DNA of 64,000 nucleotides from Petunia secreta (GCA_029990175.1 JARKIP010000189.1:124001-188000); one strand, 5' to 3'. Positions 1-13,190 are shown, counted from the first letter of the stretch. Made by a program: numbers and translations. Notes: generated from the sequence alone by a model not told the origin.

Positions 1-2300
1 TTTGGCTTGAAAATGAATCAGTTGTCTAAGTTGATTGTATGCAAGAATGTGTATACAGTTTCCAGCTGCAAATTGCCTATTTTAAATAAGTTTCAGTTCA
101 TTAAAATTAGTTTTCTTCTCAGATTTGCTCTATCTTTGTTTGTCCTGTTTGAGTGTCTTTTGTTGAGATGAATCACGTCAGATAGCTTGAGTTTTAGTCT
201 AACTTGTTAGTCATATTTTATTTCTTATCAAAGTATTGATATTACACGTGCCGTGTCTGTTATAATTTAGGTCTATATTGATTAGTTGATCCTTCGATTA
301 GTTAATCTTTAGTCAAATGAGGTTGAGACTGCAGTTTTAATTCTATTGAAATTAGCTTATTTGTGCTCTGATTCAGTCATGAAATGTTGTTCGCTGTTTC
401 TCCTACCTTTTAGAGTATTTATGAGGCTGAAACACCTCCGGGTTAAGCTAGATGATCACCATAAATCATTACATGTTGTTGACCAGTTGCCCAAACTGCT
501 AGTCAAGGGAATAGCCTTGCAAATAACATAGTTTCACTATCCAAATTTGCTTTCTGAGATTGTAAATATAACATATCTTATACATACTTTTTATTTCTCC
601 AAAACGGATTAAGAGCATCATTCAAAGCCCCTTTGTGACCTTTGCCTTGCTTCTTTGTTCTGTTGATATTGGGAATGACTTGGAATTTAAATGCTAGTCT
701 GATCTTCAAAGTTTAGTCTTAGTTCGTCAAAATCAGTATATTGCAATTTGATTGAGGACATTTACTTGTTAGATTTCCTACCTTTAAATTAAATTGATAA
801 CAAGTTTATACCTAATTAATTTGTCCAATGTCTTCGTTTTCTAGGAAGAAATGGCATGTCTGACTAGATTGTGTATTTTTGTTAGCGTTTAATCATCCTG
901 AAGCAATTTGCATGCATTTTCCATTTCTCATTTGCTTCCTATTTATCCATACTAATCTTTATTCTCCTTGTTTCCTTTCATGAACACTCTTGGGAACGAG
1001 TTTGAAATAAAACTCACAAACGGGGATGGCTACGTGCATTCGAAGTTACTTGAACCGCTCCGCATTTTCGGGACTTGATATCCCCGAAAATGTAAAACAA
1101 AAAGAAATGAATAAATGAAAAGCCTTGTGAAATACAGGGCTCGCATTGAGTTCGCTATTCCGGGTTCTACTTTCTAAAACTCCTTCTCTCCCGTCCCCTT
1201 TAGAAAGCATGTTTTAGGAAGCTCTGAAACCGGACTAGGATTTGCATGTTAGAAACTTGGTAGGATAGTCGCTTTATTGAATTGTTAACTTGTTGCATGT
1301 TTAGAATTATTATATAATTGTTTATCCCGTTTTTGGAGACTCGCTTATTAGTTTAAGTTAATAGTAATCTAAGAATAATTATCGAGTGCAAAAGAAATTA
1401 AAATTTAATTAAATTATACATCTCACCTATTATCTATATTTACGTATCCATCTATTAAATAGTTATTATCCATCTATTCATTTATTCTTTAATCCGATTA
1501 ATTATGCGATATTTATTTATTAATTTATTTAATTAATTTTATTTATTTATTTAATTTAATTAATCATTTATTTATTTGTTTAAATCAGTTAATCATTTAT
1601 TTATTCCTTTAATAATAATTATTTCTTTATTTATTCATTTATTTAATTAATTAATTAATTATTATCAGTTTATTCTTTATTTAATTAAATTGATATAAAA
1701 TGTTAAGTTATTTAATTAAGTTATTTATTTATTTATCCATTTACTTAAGCGATCAATTCATCAATTATTTATCTAATTAGTTGCTTAGAGTATTTTATTT
1801 TATTTACATTATTTATTTAATTTATTTATTCTTTATTTATTTAATTAACTAATCAATCAACCATGTTGTAATCCATCCATTTATTTAATCTTAAGATTTC
1901 ATCATTTATTTATCTAAGTACCAGCGTAATCTAAATCCTTATCTTATTTACATTATCCTTAGTTAAAATTAATTCTATTATCCTTAACAAATTCGTGAAA
2001 ACCGCCGGATTAACCGCATTTAGCGGATTTTCGAAAGTGCTCCCGCAAGGGACCTTCTTTCGAATTTAATAGAACCACTTACTCGGAATCTCTGATTTTT
2101 TTTTATTTATTTAATTTCATTTAATTAAAGAATAAAATCGCACTCTTTAGTTAACTTAGGTTCCTAATAATCCTTAAATTAGGTGGCGACTCCAAAGAAA
2201 CCCTTTGGAGTCCCATTTTGTTGAAACAAATCCCGGTGCATACTTGTGTGCATTTTGGGAAGGTTCAACATAGTACGTATTCTAAAAATATTCTAAATAT
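1..2300. other. AT-rich noncoding region, possible LTR-retrotransposon remnant
   Basis: No credible gene. The stretch is AT-rich and contains a long ATTTATTT low-complexity tract. Two GC-richer islands (about 1020-1240 and 2000-2060) and a GGTGGCGACTCC motif near 2184 resemble pieces that I associate with Solanaceae Ty3/gypsy LTR flanks. That link is recalled, not demonstrated: no paired LTRs, primer site or polyprotein are visible. Confidence 0.35.
1400..1880. repeat. ATTT-rich low-complexity tract
   Basis: Runs of ATTTATTT, TTTAATTAA and related words dominate almost 500 bases with hardly any G or C. It has no clean period, so it is low-complexity sequence rather than a regular microsatellite. 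Confidence 0.8.
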
Positions 2301-2530
2301 AACTAGTATGCATATTTAACAATGATAACACTATATCTATTATATATCATTAATATGCATCGTGTATCAGTAAAGTATATGTCAAAAGATACATTTGTAA
2401 TAAACAAAGGTTAGGAAATTAGAAGAGATCAGCAGAGGTCCAGAGGAGGAGAAGAAAGGTTAGAAAATTGAAAAGTTCTCCCCAGCACAATGATAGTTAG
2501 AATCCTAAAATGGAAAGAGAGAACATGAAG

Positions 2531-2595
2531 TTACCGTGTATAATACTTAGTATTTACCGTATACAATACTTAGTATTTACCGTGTATAATACTAG
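2531..2595. repeat. Three tandem copies of a 23-bp unit
   Basis: A 23-bp unit beginning TTACCGTGTATAATACTTAG is repeated head to tail at 2531, 2554 and 2577. The middle copy has GTATACAATA where the others have GTGTATAATA; the last copy is cut short. Confidence 0.85.
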
Positions 2596-3639
2596 GGTGG
2601 GGATGAATACCATAGCATATTCACTAAATCCAAAAAAAAAAAAAAAAATTGTGGAGATTGATTGGGTTGGGGATGAAGCTAGCATTTTTAGGGAGAAATG
2701 AGGAGACTGTAAGGGGGACGAAGTATATGCAATGGTGTTTTACTTAAAGAGGAGGATCTGAGAATTATGGTTCTGATTGCTACAATTAAGGATCTTTATT
2801 TTATACCATTAATAAAATAATTAAGAGATACTTTATTTAATAAATAAGGTAACTGCCTCTCTATCTCCCTATAATAGAGGCATGTTTATAAAAAATATTG
2901 CCTAGAAACGTGGACTAGATTTAGTTAAAGTCTCTTTTAAAAATGGCTATAAAAGTGGAATACCAAGGGGTAAAGGTCTATAAACCATAAATTTCAATAA
3001 ATGTGTCTATTTTATTCAAATAACACTAATAAATATCTATACACTTTAAAATTTCCTTCTTATTTTTCTTTCAAAATGTCCGGTATTGTCATGATCAACA
3101 TTAAGGTCTTAGTGGTCTAACAAGTTGAATTCGCCTAAAATAATTTATATTCTCAAGTTTCGTTTCTGCTGTAATATACTTAGTCTGGTATATGAAATGT
3201 CCCAGTGTAAAAATTATTCATAGCACAATTATCTAAATTGAGACGTTACAAAATCTCATTAGTGCGAAGTGACGAAACCAATAATTTTGCTAAGAGTGTT
3301 TAAGAATTTTCAAGATTTTATAATTATCAAGTAATACTCCTATTGACTTATATGTACAATTATAGTTTTCCAGTATCAACTTTTATTGATTGTACATCCG
3401 CCATGATATTACCAGACTGCACGAAGGGAGCGAATAGTTTCATTTCCTGTAATTAGTCATACTTTTAGTACTAATTTTGTTTAAGCTAAAAGAAATTGAA
3501 AGAATGAGAAAGTGAGAGGACCAAATTATGGCGTGGTCGAGGAGACAAAATTATCTTAATTAGTCATAGGCTATAAATTTTTTTGTTTGAGTTTTTTTTT
3601 TTTTTTTTTGGCCATAAACTTTGGTTTAAACTGAAACAC

Positions 3640-3785
3640 CGATGTACCGAACCGAAGTACCGAACTAAAAAAATCGAACCGAACCGAAGTATTAAAATTA
3701 CGGGCTTTTCTACACTTCAAACCGAACCGAAGACCGAAATACCGAACCGAAGTTTCAAAATATCGAACCAAAGTGCCGAAAGCCC
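3640..3785. repeat. Degenerate ACCGAA-rich repeat
   Basis: ACCGAACCGAAGTACCGAA-type words recur many times with point changes, preceded by a poly-T run at about 3592-3609. This is a decayed simple repeat. The 93-aa + frame across it is a by-product of the repeat. Confidence 0.7.
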
Positions 3786-3867
3786 AACCCTAATCCTAAG
3801 TGAGTTTCATCCACCATTTCACAATTTTATTGAGAAAAAGCCAAATTATCCCCCGCATACTTGATGT

Positions 3868-4210
3868 TTGGAGTTAAACAACATCCAAACTAGCCACAGT
3901 ACAAATATATGAGACTTTGAACTACACTACATAAAAAAATCTGGAGTTTTGTTCAAAGTTTCAGAAAAAATCAGAGTTTTATATTTAAAAAAGTCCCAGT
4001 ATTTTATACTGAGTAATACTGAGACTTTGAACTAAAATATTCAAAATAACATAATTTTATATTGGGATTCATATTTTAGTGATCCTAGTATAAATACTGG
4101 TATTTTGAAATTTTGTTCAATATACTGGGATTTGTCCGAATTTGATTAGTCTTCCAAGAGTTTTGCAGCTAGTTTTTATTTAGCCCGGTACAAACAGGCT
4201 GCGGAGATAA
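3868..4210. repeat. Dispersed repeat, copy 1 (related to 15140-16060)
   Basis: Phrases such as 'AGTATTTTATACTGAG' and 'GACTTTGAACTAA' and a right end reading GGTACAAACAGGCTGCGG are shared with a second copy at about 15140-16060. Within the copy the AGTATTTTATACTG phrase also recurs, giving it an internally repetitive structure. It is probably a nonautonomous transposon or its relic; I did not find a clean terminal inverted repeat. Confidence 0.5.
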
Positions 4211-4837
4211 ATTTTATTTCAATATCAAGAAGCAACACTCATAACTAACTCTTATATATGAATTCACCTGTTTCGAAAAGCAATTTAAACAATTCATCAT
4301 AATTAATACAAACTTTATCTATAGAAAAACAGATAAATAGAGCTTGTATAGATTGGAACTCTTTGGTCCAACATTTATAGACTCGAGAGTGGAAAAAGAT
4401 TCTTAGCTAACATAACACATTAGTTCAAAAACACATGCAACCTTTGTCAAACCAGCAAAACGTACTAACAATTTCATAAAATAAGTAAAATGGAGGTAGT
4501 GTCGGGTCTTTCTCATCCATCAAAACTTGTGAGCAAAAATATATACTACAATAGTTATGCCTATGCTTGGGAAAACTTGTGAACAAGGCTATTCATCTGA
4601 TAAAATTTGTGACGAAAAAAGAAAAAAGCTAAAATGAAGATTGTAACTAAGTTATGTTCCACCCCACCAAACTTGAAGAAGCATAATTTTTTTTTCTCCA
4701 TGCTCCAATTGTGTAGCACCAAGTTTATTTTTTATTGATTTTTTTAAATTGTACAAATATAATAACGTCATATGTGATAAAAGAAAGTGCTTTATAGACT
4801 TAAATAAAAGTTTTATATAGTGGTCGCTAGACCAACT

Positions 4838-5260
4838 ATATAGTATGTGGTTGAGTGTTGGCTTGTCAAGATCATCCAAGTTCAGAATATTCAAGTAGCC
4901 GGAATAAGGAAGTTTAGATGGACGTATGGGCATATCAGAAAAAATAAGATTATGAACGAGGTCATACGGGGACAAGGTGAGAACGAGGTCATACGGGGAC
5001 AAGATGTGGGAAGCTATACTGAGATGGTAGGGGTATGTGAAAAAAGAGGAGCATAAATGCCCACTAAGGAGATGCGAGAGCTAGGTTGTGCTGCGTCTAC
5101 GGAGCAATAAAGTTAAACTGAGGAAGAATTGGGTTGAACTGATTCGGCATGGCTTGACACAACTTCAAATCACAGAGGATTTTACCTTAGATAAAATATC
5201 ATGAAAGTCGAGGATTATGATAGAAGTTTAGAAGAGAATTGAGCATTTTCTCTACTTTTG
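4838..5260 (+). pseudogene. Fragment of LINE (non-LTR retrotransposon) reverse transcriptase C-terminus
   Basis: The + strand translation from 4847 includes ECWLVK, a following GIRKFRWTYG and KIMNEVIRG. This is the layout typical of the C-terminal part of plant LINE reverse transcriptases (ECW-VK ... MLRWMCG ... D-IRNE-IR). Further on, at about 5150-5230, LTQLQITEDFTLD and KSRIM match the usual final block of such proteins. The frame is broken by stops and shifts, and a 27-bp tandem duplication (starting 4954 and 4981) doubles the EVIRG motif. Only the 3' end of the element remains; I see no endonuclease or poly-A tail. Assignment is from motif memory. Confidence 0.6.
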
Positions 5261-6627
5261 CAGGTGAACATGGATCTAGTGTAAGTTTAGTAAACCTTAT
5301 CAATTTTATTGGTATCTTGATATTATGGTTTTATTATTTGCTTTTAGTGATACTATTGTTCATTTAATCTAGTTAGCTTTAATATTTTAATATTATTACT
5401 TTTTGTACCTTGATATTTTCATCTTAACATTATATTCTTGTATTTTTCTTTCCTTTACGTTTCCAGACACATTTTCAAACCTGTTTTTTTTTTTTTTTTT
5501 TTTTGTTGAGCCATTATATTCTTGTATTTTTCTACTTTACTTTATTATTTTAAAAGATGTGGGCGCAAGGCATGGCATTTTACCTCATATGAGGCACGAC
5601 GTCAGGCTCGAGGCACTGGACATAATCCCCAAAGATCTTTTATATTTTAATATTTTTAAATTAAATTATTAACAAATATAAATCATATAAAAATGATAAA
5701 ATTACAAAGAAATTATGGAAATTGCAAAGGTTACATACAACTAAGAGTCAAGAATTACGTAGATCTAAGAAGAAATAAAGATTAAAATGTTTATATATAT
5801 ATATATATATATTTTTTTTTTTTATAATTTAATTAGCAAGCTGGCATTTCAATTAAGCATTTGATAAATGATTTATCGAAAAATCCTTATTAGTTTTAGT
5901 GTTTTTTGGGACTCACACTTCAAGACTCGCCCCACGCCTAATTGTATGCATCAAATTAAGGGGCTTACGTTGTTTAGTACTAACGCCTATTAGGTCGCCC
6001 GGTGCATTTTTGTTACGCTTAGCCATGCGCTCGCATCTAGAGTAGCCTTAAAGATGCCCTTTTCTCATTCAAGGTAGGAGTAATGTTTGTGTATACCTAA
6101 CTCTCCCCAAACTCACTTATTGAATTTTACTGGGTATTGTATTGTAATTATTGGAACAAAATATAATAACGACCTAAAATCATGATGTTTGTGCAAATCT
6201 CCATGCGGGGTTGAGGCTCTGAGCCAACATCAATGAGAAGAGAAGGTAAACAAAATTTAGTTTCTGGTCTTCCGCAGACCGCAGTCCTCGCTGGGTGACC
6301 AATGTAAATTAGCGTCTAAACAGTATTTGGTCACAGTTGAAAAAAGAAGTATTCGAAACTGAGATTGAAAGAGTATTTGGAAGTTACATCTGGATATGAA
6401 ATTAACTTGAAAAGAATTCGTGAATATAGGAGTTTTTTGGTAACAAAGAAAGTTATCGGGATTGTTAATCTCATCTCTTATGTGAGATAACTAATATTAC
6501 TACTATTTAAATATAAAACTCCTACCGATATTAGCTAATATCTATAACCAAACTTTAAATAAACATAATTTCAAATTTTATCTATGATTATAAACTTAAT
6601 AAACATAATGTCAATCCCTCGCACTAA
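5261..6627. other. Intergenic stretch, no gene; decayed repeat fragments
   Basis: AT-rich with poly-T (5487-5504), a TA run (about 5792-5811) and GC-richer islands at 5555-5630 and 5930-6050 that look repeat-derived. At about 6060-6150 a sequence reading CCTAACTCTCCCCAAACTCA then ACTGGGTATTGTATTG looks like a badly decayed + strand TS-type SINE 3' end. Confidence 0.4.
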
Positions 6628-7071
6628 GGAGACGTTTGGTTTGTTGCATTGGGTATATTAATCCATGTATTAAATTTAATCCATTGTTTGGTTGGTATTT
6701 TGAAAGAGGTATAACTAATACATGCATTAAATAATACACCAATTGGTGTATAATTTTGTCCCTCCACCAAGGTGGCATAACTAATACATGTATTAGTTAT
6801 ACATGGATAAAGTAACAAAATGACAATAATATCCTTCCCATTTCCCTAGAAACCAATAAAAGTCAATCATCAAAGGATATAATTGTAAATTCATTACTTT
6901 TTAGTTTAAAAATAAATCAAATATATTAAATGATATAACTTTTATCTCCAATGAACCAAACACTGGATAAATTTAATCCCCGTATTATTAATCCCTGTAA
7001 TATTAATCCATGTATTGTTAGTCCCTGTATTACAATCCCTGTATAATTAGTCCATCAAACCAAACGACCCC
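6628..7071. mobile_element. Tourist-like MITE in the PPR gene promoter
   Basis: The 444-bp element starts GGAGACGTTTGGTTTG and its end, read on the other strand, starts GGGGTCGTTTGGTTTG: imperfect terminal inverted repeats. It is flanked by TAA at 6625-6627 and 7072-7074, a 3-bp target duplication typical of PIF/Harbinger (Tourist) elements. Inside, ATTAATCCATGTATTA-type words recur in both orientations. There is no coding capacity. It ends about 150 bp before the PPR start codon. Confidence 0.75.
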
Positions 7072-7223
7072 TAAATGTTCCTACTGATTGACAAATTAAC
7101 TATTTGCATACTTCATTACTGCGCTACTCAAACGACGCTGTTTTGCGAAACAAGCATTTCTTTCTGGCAAAACCCTACTAAACCCCCTCTCTTCTTCTTC
7201 ACACAACACCCAAAAAAAGAAAA

Positions 7224-9277
7224 ATGTTAAGCAGAGGTACCTATTTAAAGCTTCTCCGATCAACCACGTGTCACCGATGGTTCTCAACGGCGGAGATGGC
7301 GACTGCTACGGCAGCAACACCGGCCATCGCTCAAAACAACCGGTATGGCCGGAGATTATCACACCTTTTTAACAAAACAGAACTAAATACAAACTTCAAA
7401 GAAGCTCTAACCAAATTGCATAACCAAGGTAACCCTATTAGAAAATCAGAACTTATTGACTGGATTAATCATCTCCGTAGTACCCAAAGACATAATCTTG
7501 CCCTTCAGGTATCATTTCTTTCTTTTTATTATCTATTTTAATTTCTGCTTATTAGTTCACTTTTAGCTAATTGGACTCTCTGTTTCTTCATAAAGTTTAC
7601 ATTTTTAATATTTTCCCATTTCTAGTGTTTAGCAATACCACTGAAATGGTTCCCTAGATGTGTCGTAGTTCCCTTATTTATGCCAAATGATATGAATAAA
7701 AATGACATATTACGATGAGCATATGAGAAGAACTGCAATAGTTGTAAGCTACATGGTTAATGTATCAGAGTCTGGACTGGAGTCAGACATACGGTTTTAT
7801 TGGTTTATTACCCTGATTTCATTTGGTGTGTCGATCTTCACCAGTTTTAATTATGAAGGAGTATGCTATGTTGCGCAAAATAGATGTACTGTAGTCTATA
7901 ATTACAGCAGAACAGAGCAGAAGATTTTGTTTGGGTCAGCATAGTCCTACTTGTGAGACTTTGTCTGCTATGTTCTAGTGACTGCTGCAATTCGAACTGT
8001 TCTTGTTTCATCGATCGTCTAAATATCGTAAATAGGTTGATAATCTTTTGTTTCTCCTTAAATAAGATGAGCTGCTAGTTCCATCTTGGGCAAATTGTTA
8101 TATTATTACACTTCTAATGCAGCTGTCTGAATGGATGGAAAGCAGCAACATGAGGATCAGCAATGCTGATCAGGCAATAAGGATAGACCTTCTCGCCAAG
8201 ACAGAGGGCACAGATTCAGCTCAAAAATATTTTGATAGCCTGGAAGAATCTGAAAAAACAAGTAAAACCTATGGAGCACTTCTCAGCGGATATTGCAGGA
8301 AGAAAATGTTGGATAAGGGTTTGAAGCTTTTTGAGAAGATGAAAGAGCTTAATTTTACATCTACCTTAAATTATAACAATGTGCTATCTCTTTATTTAAG
8401 CAACGGTCAGCCTGGAAAAGTCCCTCAACTGGTTCAAGAAATGGAGCAGAGAAATATTGCAGCTAACTTGTATACCTATAATCTGTTGATGAACAGTTAT
8501 GTTTCAGTAAAAGATATAGTATCAGTTGAGGGCGTTCTTGAAAAGATGGAAAAGGATCAGGTAAAGTTGAACTGGGTCACGTATTCAAACCTAGCTGACA
8601 TGTATATCAATACTGGGTACCTTGATAAGGCGAATGGTGTACTTCAAAAGATGGAGAAAATGGAAGCTATGCTTGACCGTGAGGCTTTCCACAACCTAAT
8701 CACGCTGTATCGGAAAACATCTAATTTGGCGGGTGTCAATCGTGCATGGGAATTACTAAAGTCGGTTTTCCCAACTCCCAGTTTGGTTAGCTATCTCATC
8801 ATGCTTTTGACTCTATCTAAGCTGGGGGATTTGGAAAACCTTGAGAAGCTTTTCAGAGAATGTGAATCAGGCCATAAATTCTATGATATCAGAATTGCAA
8901 ATGTGATGATCGAGTCCTATCTCAAGAGAAATATGATAGAAGAAGCAAATGTGGTTTATGAGAAAGTTTCGGAACAAGGGGTTCAACCCAGTTTAAGGAC
9001 TTTTGATGCGTTCACAAACTTCTATATAAAAAATTCTCAGATAGATTTGGCTCTGAAGTATTTGGAAATGGGTGCTGCCAAGTCAAATCCTAAGAAACGT
9101 TGTTGGTTCCCTGTGGATGAAACCATCAAGATGTTTCTAGCATACTTCGAGGACAATAATGATCCTGTTAGAGTTGAGAAGTTCTGCGAGATTATGAAGA
9201 AGATTAAACGTCTCGATTCCACAGTATATGATTCTCTGCTATGCACAGACTCTGCAACCTCTGAAGTGGAATTATGA
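7224..9277 (+). CDS. P-class pentatricopeptide repeat (PPR) protein, probably mitochondrial
   Basis: Two exons, 7224-7508 and 8123-9277 (GT-AG intron, phase 0), encode 479 aa. PPR proteins bind organellar RNA and act in its processing, stability, splicing or translation. The first 40 residues are rich in R, S, T and K with almost no acidic residues (MLSRGTYLKLLRSTTCHRWF), as in a mitochondrial targeting peptide. About eight 35-residue P-type repeats run from residue ~144 to ~423, several with the T-Y-N/S-x-L start. There is no E, DYW or SMR domain. The pre-repeat part (HLRSTQRHNLALQ ... ALQLSEWM) and overall length fit the Arabidopsis group of short mitochondrial PPRs such as At1g02370 and At4g21705. 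The start is the first ATG, in a sensible context (AAAAATGTT), and the frame stays open to the splice donor. RNA target unknown. Confidence 0.9.
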
Positions 9278-10036
9278 GCCACGTCTGAAAGGAAGACATG
9301 AGAGGCTCATAGCTCAAAGTTTCTCAGCCCAGTTCCAAGTTGTATGGGATCTAATTATCTCGCTCTACATTTACATCGAGTCAATAGCAAGTTTCCATGC
9401 TGTTTTCTTTTATCATTGTAAACATTGAAGAATGATATTGATTAACCAAGAGTAATGTCAGCTCACTGATATTCGTCACTCATTTTAGGTGCAAAAACAC
9501 TTTCTTAAAAAAATATTGAGATGGAGCTTATATAGAGATGCTAATGCTTTTTGAGCTGATAGAATAGCTGAACTGTAATTACTTTGAAGTCATCTGCAGC
9601 ATGACAATTAATACTAGTAATGAGTTGCACTGGTTGATCAATTAATGGCGTTATACTTTAGGTATATTGCGTAGCCTAGCTAATTCTCTTTACTTTTTGT
9701 GGAATTCTTTTAAATTAATCTTCAGAATTTCTGAATCAACCAAAGATTTTGTCAACCAACGTGGATGATAGGTAGTCCTCGTCCAACCAGACAACTCATA
9801 TATATATGTTATTGCGGCAAAGCTTCAACAACTAATAGTGGTGATGTATGCTTAATCAACTTTTTGTTTTCATAATCGGGTGGGTTGGGGACACAGTTTC
9901 AGTGTCTTGGGAGATTATAAATCAAAGTTGGATCAGTGGAGATATCCTCGATATAGTCTATCCATTTTCTTTTTATCTTTTTGTATACATGTATTCTTCT
10001 CTGTGTTGCTACATGGCGTCCCACTGAAATGAAATA
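9278..10036. other. 3' flank of the PPR gene, no further gene
   Basis: Probably includes the PPR 3' UTR. Nothing else recognisable; short frames are not convincing. Confidence 0.5.
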
Positions 10037-10322
10037 CTCCATCCGTCTCAATTTATGTGACTATTTTGACTTTGCACAACGTTTAAGAAATAAAAATTGA
10101 CCTTGTAAAGTTTCAAAATTATCCTTTTAAAATGTAAAGAAAAAGTATGAGAGAAGATTTGAGTAATTAAAACGTTTTTGGTAGCTTTTATTGTAAGCAG
10201 GGTCCAACAAGATTAGAATAAAATAGAAAAATTGTTACTTAATTTTGTCAAATAAGAAAGTGTGTCATTTTTTTTGGACAAATAAAAAAAAAAGTGTGTC
10301 ACATTAAATGGGACGGATGAAG
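10037..10322. mobile_element. Stowaway-type MITE
   Basis: Begins CTCCATCCGTCTCAATTTAT and ends ATGGGACGGATGAAG, with TA on each side (10035-10036, 10323-10324). CTCCNTCCGTC ends with TA duplication are the mark of Stowaway (Tc1/mariner-type) MITEs. The interior has no coding capacity. Confidence 0.8.
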
Positions 10323-10599
10323 TATTAAACAATCTGCTCTCTTCCATCTTTTTTGAGGATTTGTTTCGTTCCTCTAGTTCTGGTGAGGTTTCTTATTGTA
10401 AGAATTTAACTGGACAGGTAATTTTACCTAAGCAATACATTTTTAGCCATATTTTAAAAATTATTTGCAAGTATAACCACCCACATTGAAACCATTAGGG
10501 TTGAAACTGAATATCTTTGTTCTGAAAATTAATCAAATTTAGATCAAAAGTGTGAAGTAGGGGTCAACTTTAAATCAAAATCAAACCTTTTGATTTTGA

Positions 10600-10850
10600 T
10601 GTCGAGCAAAAAGTAAAAAAAAAAAAAGAGAAGAGAAATAGCATATTTCATCTTTAGACCAAAGGGATTAAAGTTAGCTTAACTTAGCTTGAACTTCATT
10701 CTCAATGGACTGAAGATAGGCAAAATGACCAGTCTTTGCAAAGATTTACCGATAAGTAGGTGAAAATGTGAGAACCCATGCAAAAGTGACTATATGTGCA
10801 CTTCCCCCCCTTTCAAAGGTGTGCGTATAGCTGGTTGAATTCCTGTTCAG
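10600..10850. repeat. Noncoding duplicated segment, partner of 12003-12245
   Basis: From the AAAAAGAGAAGAGAAATAGC stretch to TATAGCTGGTTGAATTC, this segment matches 12003-12245 with many small changes (for example 'GTTAGCTTAACTTAG' and 'CCCATGCAAAAGT' occur in both). It has no open reading frame of note. Confidence 0.7.
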
Positions 10851-10918
10851 CTTAGAACACATGAAATGTTGATTCAAGATTCTCTTGTACAAAGTATTAC
10901 TAAAATGTTAGCCACTCT

Positions 10919-13010
10919 ATTAAACATCAGCTTTTATGTAGTGTCTACATTTATTTAATTTATTATTGATACTACTCTGAGTGATTCAGACCCTTCTAAC
11001 TTGGAGCATTTAGTTTGGCAAATTTTTGAAGTTTCTTTTCAAAGAGAAGACAAGATCTATGAGGCTAACAAGATCCATATATAATCACAGGCTTTTACAA
11101 AGTTCCATTACTCTATAGGCATAGCTAACTTATCTGTTGGAACTAAAAGAACAAGTTTCATGAATTCTAATGATCATTAAAAGATTCTAATGAATAATAC
11201 AACAGGAAACAAAGTTGATTCCCTTTTTCTTTTTATAAAAAATGTGAAAATGAAGAAGGTATCCATTTTAATCCGACCTCATATTTTAAAAACAAAAAAA
11301 TATTTCATGGGATACTCAGATAATTCCAAAGGTTATATAAGTTCATCTGTTCCTCACGAGACGTAGATATGAAGTACAACCTTTTTATATTTGACATCTT
11401 TACGATATGTTAAACAAACAAGTCAGCTTTACTGTTTGTACTGTATCTACGTAACTCAGATGGGTAGTACAACTGAACTATATAACAATTTTATCTCAAA
11501 TTTCACTCTGTATAGAACTTCTATCAATTCTTTATCATAAAATTGAAATCTCCTTCGAAGTTGAATTAGCAAGATTTGTAGTCGGGCTTTTGCTACTGCT
11601 AGCCTAGCTTGTTTTCCTTCCTATATGTGTGTTGCACCTTTAGGTTGGGTTTACCCAACTATTGGTGTGAATTATCAAAAAAGTTACAGCGTACTCTCTT
11701 CGGCAACTATATTTCCATACGACAAATTAAAGCCTATGTAGTTAGCAAACAAAACAATCAGATGGACGTCCTCGTCAACCGGAACCACTATATTGGTGAA
11801 ATTCTTGCTCGTACACGTGGTGTGATTGAAGCGTGAAGCTCGGGGTAATAGCCATAGGAATTATATCAAAGATACCAAAGATAGGGTCCGAAATTGTAAA
11901 CTGCCCGAGCTGTAAGTTGCAGCCGCCTGAGTTACAAGAATGCAGAATGCCCGAGACATAGGGCCCGGGCCAGCCCATTTTGATACCTCTACTTTTGGTT
12001 TGAAGTTGAGCAAAAAGAAAAAGAAAAATAGAATATTTCATCTTTACACCAAAGGGGTTAAAGTTTAAGTTAGCTTAACTTAGTTTGAGCTTCAACCCCG
12101 ATAGTATGAAGATAGGCAACATGATCAGTCTTTGCAAAGGCGTGCTTATAACTTATAAGTAGCTGAAACTGTAAGAACCCATGCAAAAGTAGCTATTCGT
12201 GCAATTCACCCCTTTCAAAGATGTGCCTATAGTTGGTTGATAAATACACTACCCCGTACAATTTTCAATTCCTAGCTCTCCAAGTATTATATGTTATTAC
12301 ACCCCAAATGTGACTAAAGTTTCTTTTTGCCAGTGCTTCCTCTTCATCCACATCAGTGTCTGCTGCACCCCTTGCTTGCGTGAAGTTCTGAGAAGTTGCA
12401 ATACCCTCTTCGGCTACTCTACTTCCATCGACAAATTAAAGCCTATGTATAGGTAACAAACAAAATAATCAGATGGACAACCTCTTCAAACGTAACCACG
12501 ATATACATTCCCATCAAGCACGTTTGCACACACCAATTTTGGTTATTATATATGGAGGTTACATATGTGACTAGTCGATGTTTATTTCGGAATGAATAAA
12601 ACATGCTATTGCTGAATTCTTACTTAGAACTATTAAGATTTGTGAGTGGCGAATGAATCGAAGAAAGGTACTAATAATTATAATGCGAAATGAAGAAGCA
12701 TAATCAATTGTTCTCATCTTCTTAATTTTAATATGAAGGAAGAAATAGATAATCGCCAGTTTTATCTTCAATTTCACATTCAAAAGCAATCTTGAGCTGC
12801 TAGTGATATGTGTAAACACCTACATAAATGGCCTGGACACAATTAATAGAAACGAATTCGAATTATAAAGTAAGGGACGTATGTACAACGAGTTTTATTG
12901 TACCTATTATAGACTATAGTCACAATAATTACCGCGTAGTGAATTTTTGTTCCAATTACTCCCGAAAAATCGTGAGACGAGAGTATTTATTTGGCCCAAT
13001 AATTGTTGAA
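10919..13010. repeat. Duplicated noncoding block, copy A
   Basis: Shares long stretches with copy B (13191-15085) and copy C (17129-18970): for example GAGAAGACAAGATCTATGAG at 11045, 13893 and 18492, and CTGTTTGTACTGTATCT in A and B. Copy A is interrupted near 11830-12300 by a second copy of the 10600-10850 segment followed by another partial repeat of the CGACAAATTAAAGCC region. Short open frames inside are not shared between copies in a coding-like way, so I read it as noncoding. Confidence 0.75.
12003..12245. repeat. Second copy of the 10600-10850 segment
   Basis: Same order of words as 10600-10850 (ATTTCATCTTTACACCAAAG, then AGCTTAACTTAGTTTGAGC, then AACCCATGCAAAAGT). Located inside block copy A. 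Confidence 0.7.
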
Positions 13011-13190
13011 CTTGTTCTATGATAGCAACTTTTGAGCATTCGCTACGCCAAAAGTTGCATGTACTAACAATCAATAGACACACCATATATACATAGATGA
13101 ACGACATCTCTCTAAAAAACTGGTTCGTCAAGTTCCAATGTACCAACCAAACCAAAAGGATATATGTAGTTATAGAAGTTGACTGATGAT

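Larger units (their letters stand above)
2600..4837. other. Intergenic stretch without a recognisable gene
   Basis: Short open frames here look random. The stretch contains the ACCGAA-rich repeat and one copy of a dispersed repeat, listed separately; the rest is AT-rich with no feature I can support. Confidence 0.6.

Noticed and set aside
3583..3864. 93-codon frame over the ACCGAA repeat
   Set aside because: Repetitive peptide from a degenerate repeat, starting in a poly-T tract.
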